DNA from: Aquimarina sp. AU58
GTDB taxonomy: Bacteria; Bacteroidota; Bacteroidia; Flavobacteriales; Flavobacteriaceae
Direction: 5' to 3'
NCBI RefSeq assembly: GCF_900312745.1
Contig: NZ_OMPD01000007.1
Location: 316,523 to 380,522 of the forward strand
Length of the DNA stretch: 64,000 bases
This document shows positions 26,400-34,083 of the stretch, piece by piece. The number at the start of each line of letters is the position of its first letter. Position 1 is the first letter of the stretch. The notes below the pieces were generated by a model, which saw only the letters and a program-made list of their open reading frames with translations, was not told the origin of the DNA and searched no databases. The translations under genes and the position numbers were made by a program.

Positions 26400-26464
26400 A
26401 GATTCCTTTTTTATTAAGTTCTATTCAAAACATGTTAAAATAAAATATTCATTATGTTAAAAAA

Positions 26465-26480
26465 TATACCGATTGGTATT
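26465..26480. promoter_or_regulatory. TetR operator, site 1
   Basis: TATACCGATTGGTATT is a near-perfect palindrome 34 bases before the tetR start, just upstream of a TATATTTG -7 box. It matches the palindrome before the downstream thioesterase, so self-repression is likely. Confidence 0.65.
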
Positions 26481-26486
26481 TTTTAG

Positions 26487-26494
26487 TATATTTG
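26487..26494 (+). promoter_or_regulatory. Candidate -7 box of the tetR gene
   Basis: TATATTTG fits TAnnTTTG, lies 20 bases before the start codon and six bases after operator site 1, a position where a bound repressor would block RNA polymerase. Confidence 0.5.
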
Positions 26495-26514
26495 ATTATA
26501 TTTTTTAGTAAAAC

Positions 26515-27111
26515 ATGCTTACCAAAGCCGAACAAACTGCAGAATTTATAATTCAAACCGTTGCTCCTATTTTTAACAAAAATGGATATGCTGCAACAAG
26601 TTTGAGTGACATCACCAAAGCTACCGGGCTCACTAAAGGTGCTATTTATGGCAATTTTAAAAATAAAGAAGAATTAGCTATAGCCGCTTTTAAGATGACC
26701 GAAGGAAATATGATTGGTCGAATAGCTGATCATCAAGCTTTAAGCAAATCACCTATCGAGAAATTATTTTTGGTTACCGACTTTTATCGAAACTATTATA
26801 ATTTTACTCAAGAGATAGGCGGTTGTCCTGTACTTAATATGGGTGTTGATGCAAAATATCAGGTTCCTGTTCTTTTTAAACATGTAAAATCTGCAATTAC
26901 CAAAATTCAGAACAATGTTGCTAAACTTATTGATGCCGGAAAAGAATGCAAAGAAATAAAAGAAGAGGTAGACTCGATGCTATATGCAAAACGATTGTAT
27001 AGTATGATCACAGGGGCCATTTTTATGACCCATACTATGGAAGATAATAGCTATTTACTTGAAACCATGGACCAGATAGACACTATGATCCATAAAAACC
27101 TAAAACGATAA
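26515..27111 (+). CDS. TetR/AcrR-family repressor
   Basis: A 198-residue regulator with the TetR helix-turn-helix at about 28-60 (SLSDITKATGLTKGAIYGNFKNKEELAIAAF) and a C-terminal all-helical ligand and dimer domain that contains a Cys (GGCPVLNMGVD). The DNA before it and the DNA between it and the next gene both carry ATACCRATTGGTAT palindromes, so it most likely represses itself and the thioesterase gene. The effector is unknown; acyl-CoA or a related lipid is a reasonable guess from the neighbour. Confidence 0.92.
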   Translation: MLTKAEQTAEFIIQTVAPIFNKNGYAATSLSDITKATGLTKGAIYGNFKNKEELAIAAFKMTEGNMIGRIADHQALSKSPIEKLFLVTDFYRNYYNFTQEIGGCPVLNMGVDAKYQVPVLFKHVKSAITKIQNNVAKLIDAGKECKEIKEEVDSMLYAKRLYSMITGAIFMTHTMEDNSYLLETMDQIDTMIHKNLKR

Positions 27112-27134
27112 TTATCATTTTTTTTAACTATAAA

Positions 27135-27150
27135 TATACCAATTGGTATA
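27135..27150. promoter_or_regulatory. TetR operator, site 2
   Basis: TATACCAATTGGTATA is a perfect 16-base palindrome, 15 bases before the thioesterase start. It differs from site 1 at only two positions. Confidence 0.7.
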
Positions 27151-27165
27151 AAAACAAATTAAATC

Positions 27166-27648
27166 ATGACATTAACCAAAATACCAGAAAGCAAAGCAAA
27201 AATAAGGTTTCAGGATTGTGACCCTTTTAACCATCTTAATAATGCTGCATATATTAATTATATGATCAATGCACGAGAAGATCAGATCGATCAATACTAC
27301 AACCTTGATATTTTTAAACTAGCAAAAACCAAAGGCATTAGTTGGGTAGTAGGTACAAACCAGATTGCTTATTTAAAACCAGCCTTACTAATGGAGAATG
27401 TTGTTATTGATTCTCAACTTATACGATATACAGAAAATCAATTGCATGTAGAGATCAGAATGTGGAACCATGATAAAACAGAGCTTAAGGCTATATTATG
27501 GAGTTCTTTTGTACATTTTAATTTATTACAACAAAAGCGCTGGAATCACGATCAACAACTCCTGGAACTATTCAAAAATATAATAGAACCCATATCTGCT
27601 ACTAGTTTTGAAGAAAGAATTTTACAATTAAAACCACAAAAAGTGTAA
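27166..27648 (+). CDS. Hotdog-fold acyl-CoA thioesterase
   Basis: A 160-residue thioesterase of the 4-hydroxybenzoyl-CoA/YbgC type. The segment RFQDCDPFNHLNNAAYINY holds the active-site Asp and the helix that binds the thioester. Such enzymes release free acids from acyl-CoA or acyl carrier thioesters. It is adjacent to and probably controlled by the TetR protein through the palindrome at 27135-27150. The acyl substrate cannot be deduced. Confidence 0.88.
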   Translation: MTLTKIPESKAKIRFQDCDPFNHLNNAAYINYMINAREDQIDQYYNLDIFKLAKTKGISWVVGTNQIAYLKPALLMENVVIDSQLIRYTENQLHVEIRMWNHDKTELKAILWSSFVHFNLLQQKRWNHDQQLLELFKNIIEPISATSFEERILQLKPQKV

Positions 27649-27703
27649 CATTTCCATTTTTTATTCGTCTTAATATAGAACGTAACCATTTAAAACTGGC
27701 CAT

Positions 27704-27829
27704 ATGAAATCTTCTGGCGATTTAGGCTCTTCTAATAAAAGAAGAAGCTCCTATATTTATATAGGATTTTTTATCATTGCTATTCTATCCATGGGTATCG
27801 TTATTTGGCAAATGGGAATGTTAGAATAA
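27704..27829 (+). CDS. Small single-span membrane protein (41 residues)
   Basis: The short frame codes for a polar, basic head (MKSSGDLGSSNKRRSS) followed by one hydrophobic helix (YIYIGFFIIAILSMGIVIW) and a short tail ending in LE. Codon use and the textbook positive-inside layout suggest a real gene. It lies 55 bases after the thioesterase and is followed by a perfect terminator hairpin at 27834-27887. Function unknown. Confidence 0.5.
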   Translation: MKSSGDLGSSNKRRSSYIYIGFFIIAILSMGIVIWQMGMLE

Positions 27830-27833
27830 TAGA

Positions 27834-27887
27834 ATCAGGTATAAAAAGGTTAATATTATTTTTATAATAGCTATTTTTATACCTGAT
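27834..27887 (+). terminator. Terminator after the small membrane ORF
   Basis: ATCAGGTATAAAAA and TTTTTATACCTGAT are perfect 14-base inverted repeats, with a loop of 26 bases and a T-rich tail, five bases after the stop of the 41-codon ORF. Confidence 0.75.
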
Positions 27888-27994
27888 ATTATTTAGTTTT
27901 ATGTCATAACTTAAGCATAATTTAGAACTTCAACATTTCCCGAAATAATTATTATGCAGTCCCGTTCGGCCTCTAAGACAATAAACATATACAG

Positions 27995-28507
27995 ATGAAA
28001 CCTATATTCTTTTTACTTATTTTTCTTTCTTCCTGGGTTAGTTCTTGTCAAAGTAATACACCTCAACAAGAAGTAACTACTACATATTTTTTAGTTAGAC
28101 ACGCCGAAAAGGATCTTAGCGATCCAGGTAATCGAAATCCAAAACTTACGGAGGCTGGAAAAATGCGATCAGAAAACTGGGCAAAAATGCTTGTTGATGT
28201 ACCAGTAGATATGGTATATACAACAGACTATATTAGAACCAGAAAAACAGCAGAGCCAATTGCCAAAAGTAAAAATTTAGAAACCACTTTATATAACCCT
28301 AGAAATTTAAACGATACCGAGTTTCAGGAAAAAACCAAAGGAAAGACCGTTGTGGTTGTTGGTCATAGCAATACAACACCAACCTTTGTTAATAAAATTA
28401 TTGGCAAAGAAAAGTATAGTGCTATAGATGAAAAAATCTATGGTAAGCTATTCATTATAAAAGTTACTGGTGATATAATTACCGATACTGTACTAAATAT
28501 TGATTAG
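27995..28507 (+). CDS. SixA-like histidine phosphatase lipoprotein
   Basis: A 170-residue member of the histidine phosphatase (phosphoglycerate mutase) superfamily. A lipoprotein signal (WVSSC, Cys18) directs it to the envelope. The phospho-accepting His is in LVRHAEK, the second core His in VVVGHSNTTP, and LTEAGKMRSENWAKML is the typical helix. The fold is small like SixA. A periplasmic location argues against a role on cytoplasmic phosphorelay proteins; a phosphate ester outside the cell is more likely. Confidence 0.87.
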   Translation: MKPIFFLLIFLSSWVSSCQSNTPQQEVTTTYFLVRHAEKDLSDPGNRNPKLTEAGKMRSENWAKMLVDVPVDMVYTTDYIRTRKTAEPIAKSKNLETTLYNPRNLNDTEFQEKTKGKTVVVVGHSNTTPTFVNKIIGKEKYSAIDEKIYGKLFIIKVTGDIITDTVLNID

Positions 28508-28835
28508 TTGTTTACAGTTATTTTTCCTGAAAACTTCATTTATAGATTATTATGCAATATGATTACTTAATCTTTGCATAAAACACGAACGAAATATCTC
28601 ACATAGCAAAAGTTAAAGTGATACTATTGCCTGTACTTTATCGAAAAGTACGATAATCCACTACTACATATTCAAAAAAATAATACTTTCAGAATTATCA
28701 ATAATTACCTCTTCTTAAAAGCATTTTATTTTAAAAATACACCTAAGTCAAATTGAAATAAAAAAGCGTGAACACTCCTAATTTCACATTAAAAAATAAT
28801 CAAATTAGTATAAATTAATCTTTTAAAACCGAATC
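28508..28835. other. Intergenic region before the curlin gene
   Basis: This 328-base AT-rich spacer has no gene-like frame. It must contain the promoter of the curlin-repeat gene, but I found no TAnnTTTG box with a good TTG partner and no palindromic operator. Confidence 0.6.
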
Positions 28836-30536
28836 ATGAAAAAAGTAGTATTAAATTGTCTGGCCATATTAAGTATTTCTTCAATTTTTGCACAATCTGA
28901 AATAAACGATGTTAAGCAAACCGGCAAATCCAACAGCTTAACTATATCGCAATACGGTACCCCAAAAGTTCTAAACGTCACTCAAGTTGGAGATAAAAAT
29001 ACATCAGAGATCATTCAGGGGCATAAAGAAGATCCATCTGTAGATGGAATAATTATTCAGGTCCAAAATGGCAATCAAAATAAAGCGTTTATCTCGCAAA
29101 TGGGGGGATACAATAAAATCTACCAGACCCAAAACGGAGACATGAACACCGCTAATGCTTCTCAAGGTTTTGCATCTAACTTCAATCTTATTAAACAAAT
29201 ACAAAATGGAACAAGCAATACAGTTACAGCTACTACTAAAAACTATTCTTTAGGAAGCCAAATCAAACAAGATCAAAATGGAAATGAAAATAAAGCAGAA
29301 GCAATAAGTTTTGGCGCAAGCACTATACTCCAAATGCAAAATGGTGTCGCTAATACAGCTTTTGTCAAATCCTCTGGTAATCAAGGAGATATTAAACAAA
29401 ACCAAACCGGATCAAATAATAAAGCTACTGTAAATCAAAGTAGAAATAACAATGTTATTCAAACTCAAGAAGGAGAAGAAAACGACAGTAATGTAACGCA
29501 AAAAGGTAGTGGGAACGAAATTTCACAAGATCAAAAGGGTTCGTATAACATTGTAATTGCATCACAAGACGAACAAACAAATAGCATACTACAAAGCCAA
29601 GAAGGGCAAGAAAATTACAATAACATAGAACAATCCGGAAGCTTTAATAACACTAAAACAAGTCAAATGGGCGAGAAAAACTCTGTTGTTATAATACAAT
29701 CAGGTCTTACTAATTACATTAATAGTAATCAGAATGGAGAACTAAACGGTGTGATTATAAAGCAAAAAGGGGATACAAATCAAATCACCCAAACCCAAGA
29801 CGGAAACGAAAATCAATCTAATATTGAACAAAATAATGGAGGAAATAATATAATTTCTCAAAAGCAAATCGGTATTAACAATTATGCTACTTCAATACAA
29901 AACGATGGGGCTATTAATGTTATTTCGCAAACTCAAAACGGGATAGAAAATACTATTTCCACAACACAAGAAAGTGGTGAAAAAAATGAAGCAATCGCTG
30001 TGCAAAATGGGGACAAGAACTCTATTACTCAAATTCAAAACAAAGGGAATAATAATCTAATTACAGCTAAACAAGAAGGTACACAGGGAAACCGCATTAA
30101 TCAAACCCAAAATGGAGAAAAAAATAATAGTATTGCTTCCCAAAAGAATGGACTGTTTAATGAGATCCAACAAACCCAAACTGGATTAAACAACTCTTTA
30201 AAAGCAACGCAACATAATGCTTCTTATGATATTATTAAACAAACCCAAATTGGAAATACTAATATTGCTGAAGCGATACAAGGAGAAGACAGCCTCTTTT
30301 CGGTGAGCAATACGATTATACAAATTCAGGAAGGAAATGAGAACAATGTACTTAGTATTCAAAATGGGATAGGAAACAATATAGAAAGCACACAAATTGG
30401 AGAATTAAATACTGCAAACACTACTCAAATTGGAGAATTAAATAATATAATTCATTCTCAATCGGGTAAAGGGTTATCCAGTAAATTATTACAAAATGGA
30501 GAAAGTAATTCTATTATATTCTCTCAGAACAATTAA
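28836..30536 (+). CDS. Large curlin-repeat (CsgA-like) amyloid protein
   Basis: A 566-residue secreted protein with a signal peptide (IFAQS, cut near 20) and then about two dozen curlin-type repeats of 21-23 residues. The unit reads roughly I-x-Q-x-Q-x-G-x-x-N-x-x-x-x-x-Q-x-G-x-x-N, with Gln, Gly and Asn at the positions that stack in CsgA amyloid. CsgA of Escherichia coli has five repeats, so this protein is much longer. No CsgB, CsgE, CsgF or CsgG gene lies in the window. It probably forms extracellular amyloid fibres for adhesion or biofilm. A strong terminator follows. Confidence 0.88.
   Translation: MKKVVLNCLAILSISSIFAQSEINDVKQTGKSNSLTISQYGTPKVLNVTQVGDKNTSEIIQGHKEDPSVDGIIIQVQNGNQNKAFISQMGGYNKIYQTQNGDMNTANASQGFASNFNLIKQIQNGTSNTVTATTKNYSLGSQIKQDQNGNENKAEAISFGASTILQMQNGVANTAFVKSSGNQGDIKQNQTGSNNKATVNQSRNNNVIQTQEGEENDSNVTQKGSGNEISQDQKGSYNIVIASQDEQTNSILQSQEGQENYNNIEQSGSFNNTKTSQMGEKNSVVIIQSGLTNYINSNQNGELNGVIIKQKGDTNQITQTQDGNENQSNIEQNNGGNNIISQKQIGINNYATSIQNDGAINVISQTQNGIENTISTTQESGEKNEAIAVQNGDKNSITQIQNKGNNNLITAKQEGTQGNRINQTQNGEKNNSIASQKNGLFNEIQQTQTGLNNSLKATQHNASYDIIKQTQIGNTNIAEAIQGEDSLFSVSNTIIQIQEGNENNVLSIQNGIGNNIESTQIGELNTANTTQIGELNNIIHSQSGKGLSSKLLQNGESNSIIFSQNN
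30393..30443 (+). repeat. Perfect 18-bp direct repeat inside the curlin gene
   Basis: CAAATTGGAGAATTAAAT occurs at 30393-30410 and again at 30426-30443, a period of 33 bases or 11 codons, half a curlin repeat. It indicates a recent internal duplication. Confidence 0.85.
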
Positions 30537-30571
30537 TAGTACTAAAAAAACAAATAATTTATTACTTTAAA

Positions 30572-30619
30572 AATACAAAAAGGTCAAAAAACAGGTATAT
30601 TTTTTGACCTTTCTGTATT
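30572..30619. terminator. Bidirectional terminator after the curlin gene
   Basis: AAAGGTCAAAAAA and TTTTTTGACCTTT are perfect 13-base inverted repeats with an 8-base loop, extended by AATAC and GTATT flanks. It lies between two convergent genes and works for either strand. Confidence 0.85.
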
Positions 30620-30648
30620 TTATTAAAAAACCTGACTTGACTCCTAAA

Positions 30649-31398
30649 TTAACAACAGTCTCTTTCAATATAAACGTAAATATCCTCTAGCTCGATTTTT
30701 GAAAGTAATTTTAGTTGCTTTTTTTCAAATAGTTTGTCAAGATCATGTAGTGGCGTGGTTAAGTCTTCTGTTTTATAGTTTTTATAATCTACAAAACGTA
30801 TTCCGTTTATACTTCTTGGATTATAAGCTTCTCTAAATCGTATTCCTCCTCCATTCACGGCATATTTATATGCTAGATAATCTACGGTAAAGTTCTCCTT
30901 GTGGATCCAGTACATAAACTCATCTTCAAAATCGGTTCCGCCGCCTTCTTGATCAAAAGTTACTTTAATTTTATAATACAAAACTCCATTGATAACCGAT
31001 TCACCAACTAGTTTTTTATGTACTGCCGGAGCATTAAGTCCATACGGAAGGTTAGCAAAATAATGTACAGAATTTACTCCGTCACTTATTTTTGTGACCA
31101 AAGAATCTTCAACCGCCACCGGGCAATTTTCTATAGTTCTTTTCAAACCAGAATTACTTATCACATCATGAGTTATCCCTTTAGATCCCTTTACAAACCT
31201 CTCTAATTCATACACTCCTTCTCCTCTTTTACTTCGATATTGTTTCCCTCTAAAAACGAAATGTATAATGGCTCTATCATAATTGGTCCCTCCTGCCTTC
31301 TCTATTGTTTTATTTACTATTTCCTGAGCAGAAAACTGGGCAAAAGCAGTGGTAACAGGAGAAAAAACAAATACTAATACTATAAAATAACGTTGCAT
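30649..31398 (-). CDS. Secreted DUF6503-like protein
   Basis: A 249-residue protein with a signal peptide (VFSPVTTAFAQFS). The start of the mature part, AQEIVNKTIEKAGGTNYDRAIIHFVFRGKQYRS, is typical of the DUF6503 group that is common in Flavobacteriia. The rest is beta-rich (INGVLYYKIKVTFDQEGGGTDFEDEFMYWIHKE), resembling the LolA/LolB-like or similar curved-sheet fold. It could carry a lipid or hydrophobic ligand, but nothing shows this directly. The C-terminus ends in ERDCC. Confidence 0.7.
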   Translation of the reverse strand: MQRYFIVLVFVFSPVTTAFAQFSAQEIVNKTIEKAGGTNYDRAIIHFVFRGKQYRSKRGEGVYELERFVKGSKGITHDVISNSGLKRTIENCPVAVEDSLVTKISDGVNSVHYFANLPYGLNAPAVHKKLVGESVINGVLYYKIKVTFDQEGGGTDFEDEFMYWIHKENFTVDYLAYKYAVNGGGIRFREAYNPRSINGIRFVDYKNYKTEDLTTPLHDLDKLFEKKQLKLLSKIELEDIYVYIERDCC

Positions 31399-31607
31399 AA
31401 AATTCGCTTTAAAAAACTAAATTAACCTTTCTCTTTTCAATAATTGCAACAATTTTGTTAAACTAAATAACAGATACAACTAATTATTTTTTTAGACGAA
31501 AACCCAGTTTTATACTTACTCTATTAAACGTAAATTGAAGATTGTTTTTTTTAATTTTAGCGAAAAGATAATTATTTTGCAATACCTAACCCCAAATTGA
31601 GAATGCT

Positions 31608-31964
31608 ATGAAATATTTAATCTTATTTTTTACTTGTTTTACCATCCAATATGGTTTAGCACAGGATGCGAACACTTATGAAAGTACTACAAAGACTTTT
31701 CTAGAAAATTATAATGCACAAGATGTAATTGCAATTTTTGAGATGTATACCTCAGAAATGCAAGAAAGTATGACAAAAGAGGGTGTGTCTAATTTTATAA
31801 ATGGTTGTTACGGGCAATTCGGCAGTATAAAAAAGATAACTTTTGTTGAAACCGCAGAAGGGGTTTATAGTTATAAAGTAATATTTGACAAAGCTACTTT
31901 AGCAATGGATCTTCAACTTAGTGCAGATGGCAAGATTTCAACAATACAATTTCAAGAGCTATAA
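31608..31964 (+). CDS. Secreted DUF3887-like small protein
   Basis: A 118-residue protein with a signal peptide (CFTIQYGLAQ) and a compact NTF2-like domain typical of DUF3887 (FLENYNAQDVIAIFEMYTSEMQESMT, FGSIKKITFVE, YKVIFDKATLAMDLQLSADGKISTIQF). Related domains often sit beside serine hydrolases, but here the protein stands alone. It is probably periplasmic. A hairpin lies at 31994-32017, after the stop. Confidence 0.75.
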   Translation: MKYLILFFTCFTIQYGLAQDANTYESTTKTFLENYNAQDVIAIFEMYTSEMQESMTKEGVSNFINGCYGQFGSIKKITFVETAEGVYSYKVIFDKATLAMDLQLSADGKISTIQFQEL

Positions 31965-31993
31965 AAAGTATTTAAAATATTCGTTTTTTGTTT

Positions 31994-32017
31994 AAAGCTT
32001 TCTTTCAAGAAAGCTTT
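31994..32017 (+). terminator. Hairpin between the DUF3887 gene and smpB
   Basis: AAAGCTTTCT and AGAAAGCTTT are perfect 10-base inverted repeats with a 4-base loop. The tail is GTACTTTTG, which is also a -7-like box, so it may be terminator and promoter in one place. Confidence 0.55.
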
Positions 32018-32018
32018 G

Positions 32019-32026
32019 TACTTTTG
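32019..32026 (+). promoter_or_regulatory. Candidate -7 box of smpB
   Basis: TACTTTTG fits TAnnTTTG and lies 33 bases before the smpB start. It directly follows the hairpin at 31994-32017. Confidence 0.4.
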
Positions 32027-32059
32027 TAGGCGTTTACAAAAGTATTTCGGAATACCCAT

Positions 32060-32518
32060 ATGAATCCAAATAAAATCAACATATTAAACCGTAAGGCCAA
32101 ATTTGAATATGAATTCCTGGACAAATATACTGCGGGAATCAAACTCGTTGGTACAGAAATAAAGGCTATAAGAGAAGGAAAAGCAAATATTGCAGAGAGT
32201 TTCTGTGAGTTTAACAACAATGAATTATTTGTTATTAATATGCATATAGAAGAGTATTCTCATGCCACTTATTTTAATCACAATCCCAAAAGTGAACGGA
32301 AACTATTACTTAACAAAAAGGAATTAAAAAAACTTGAAAAAGAAGTAAAAAACTCTGGATTAACCATTATACCCACCCGATTATTCATAAATGATCGTGG
32401 ATTAGCAAAGCTTAACATTGTTCTTGCACGTGGTAAAAAGATGTATGATAAACGAGAAACAATTAAAGACAGGGATAATAAAAGAAATCTTGATCGTATC
32501 AAAAAGGATTATAGGTAA
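32060..32518 (+). CDS. smpB: SsrA-binding protein SmpB
   Basis: A 152-residue RNA-binding protein that delivers tmRNA to stalled ribosomes in trans-translation. The OB-fold signature is seen in KFEYEFLDKYTAGIKLVGTEIKAIREGKANI and HATYFNHNPKSERKLLLNKKEL, and the C-terminal tail is rich in Lys and Arg (KKMYDKRETIKDRDNKRNLDR), as needed to enter the mRNA channel. The tmRNA gene (ssrA) is not in this window. Confidence 0.97.
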   Translation: MNPNKINILNRKAKFEYEFLDKYTAGIKLVGTEIKAIREGKANIAESFCEFNNNELFVINMHIEEYSHATYFNHNPKSERKLLLNKKELKKLEKEVKNSGLTIIPTRLFINDRGLAKLNIVLARGKKMYDKRETIKDRDNKRNLDRIKKDYR

Positions 32519-32667
32519 CTATACATTTTCGAAAATAATAAACAATCCATGAATCAACCCAATATAATATACCACAAAAAAAATTATTTTCGATTCTTTC
32601 TATAGTATTTATCAAAATAGAATGACTAAGTAATTAACCCTATATTCATCTCTTTCACAGATTACAC

Positions 32668-34080
32668 ATGGTATTTAGTAGCGCTTATTTTTTACTTCTT
32701 TTTTTCCCTTTAACATTACTATTATATTTTATTGTTCCTAAAAAGTATAGAAACCTGGTATTACTTATAGCGAGTATCTATTTTTATACCTATGGCGAGA
32801 AACTCCTGGTACTCGTGATGTTGTTTTCTACTTTGGTTGATTACAAGTGTGGTATCCTAATTGAAGAAGGGAAGCGAAAACTTGGTTTAAGAATCTCTAT
32901 TCTCACAAATTTAGTAACACTTGGGATTTTTAAATATTTCAATTTTGCTATCGATAATTTATACGCTGTATTAGACTTACTTCAAATAGACTCTAGCAGT
33001 TTACATAACATTCCTGAAGTTGTGTTACCATTAGGGATTAGTTTTTATGTTTTTCAAACCATGTCATACACTATAGACGTCTATAGAGGAAATATAAAAG
33101 CTAACAGAAGTTTATTAGAATTTGCCACTTATGTAACCATGTTCCCTCAATTAGTTGCAGGGCCCATTGTTCGGTATATAGATATTCAGCGAGAAATAGC
33201 CAACAGAGAAGTAAGCATTTTTAGTTTTGCCAAAGGTTTAGAACGTTTTATAATAGGGTTATTCAAAAAAATGATTATTGCCAATACTTTTGCTCGTATA
33301 GCAGATAGTATTTTTACAGAAAGCGGAGGTGACGTTTCTACATATTATGCCTGGTTAGGTGTTATTTCCTACGCCTTTCAGATTTATTATGATTTTTCTG
33401 GCTACTCAGATATGGCCATTGGATTAGGCAAAATGTTTGGTTTTAATTTTTTAGAAAACTTCAACTATCCATATATATCAAAAAGTATTCAAGAATTTTG
33501 GAGACGATGGCACATATCTCTTTCTACCTGGTTCAAAGACTATTTATACATTCCTCTGGGAGGAAACAGAAAAGGCAAATATCGAACTTATGTAAACCTA
33601 TTTATCGTATTCTTCATCACAGGTTTATGGCATGGTTCTGAATGGAATTTTGTAATATGGGGTCTGTTTCATGGGGTTTTTATAGTAATCGAAAGAATTG
33701 GTTTCAATAAAATTTTAGAAAAAGCCTGGAAACCTTTACGACACCTTTATACATTATTAATCATACTTGTTGGTTGGGTTCTATTTAGAGCGGATACTTT
33801 AGAGCAGGCTATTAAATACCTTAAGACAATGTTTATTTACAGCGAGGGGAATGCTTCTGTAAATGATTTTATAACATATTTTAATTATAACACCGAACTT
33901 CTACTCACTTGTATATTAGCACTTATCTTTGCAATACCTACATATCCTTATTTTGAAAAAAGATTAAAAAACCCAAAGCTTTTACCTTTTAGATATATTA
34001 ATATTTTAATACTTCTTATATTATCTATTATATATATAGCTGCTGATTCTTATAATCCTTTTATCTATTTTAGATTTTAA
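32668..34080 (+). CDS. MBOAT-family O-acyltransferase (AlgI-like)
   Basis: A 470-residue polytopic membrane enzyme. The AlgI signatures are present: MFPQLVAGPIVRY, WRRWHISLSTWFKDYLYIPLGGNRKG and GLWHGSEWNFVIWGLFHG, with the catalytic His in GLWHG. Such proteins move acetyl groups across the inner membrane to be placed on an extracellular polymer by a partner esterase-like protein. The next gene, three bases downstream, encodes that type of partner. The target polymer is unknown because no glycan synthesis cluster is adjacent. Confidence 0.93.
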   Translation: MVFSSAYFLLLFFPLTLLLYFIVPKKYRNLVLLIASIYFYTYGEKLLVLVMLFSTLVDYKCGILIEEGKRKLGLRISILTNLVTLGIFKYFNFAIDNLYAVLDLLQIDSSSLHNIPEVVLPLGISFYVFQTMSYTIDVYRGNIKANRSLLEFATYVTMFPQLVAGPIVRYIDIQREIANREVSIFSFAKGLERFIIGLFKKMIIANTFARIADSIFTESGGDVSTYYAWLGVISYAFQIYYDFSGYSDMAIGLGKMFGFNFLENFNYPYISKSIQEFWRRWHISLSTWFKDYLYIPLGGNRKGKYRTYVNLFIVFFITGLWHGSEWNFVIWGLFHGVFIVIERIGFNKILEKAWKPLRHLYTLLIILVGWVLFRADTLEQAIKYLKTMFIYSEGNASVNDFITYFNYNTELLLTCILALIFAIPTYPYFEKRLKNPKLLPFRYINILILLILSIIYIAADSYNPFIYFRF

Positions 34081-34083
34081 AAA

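Noticed and set aside
28836..30536. CRISPR-like or satellite DNA
   Set aside because: The periodicity is at the protein level (curlin repeats); the DNA units vary and keep one open frame, with no identical repeats separated by unique spacers.
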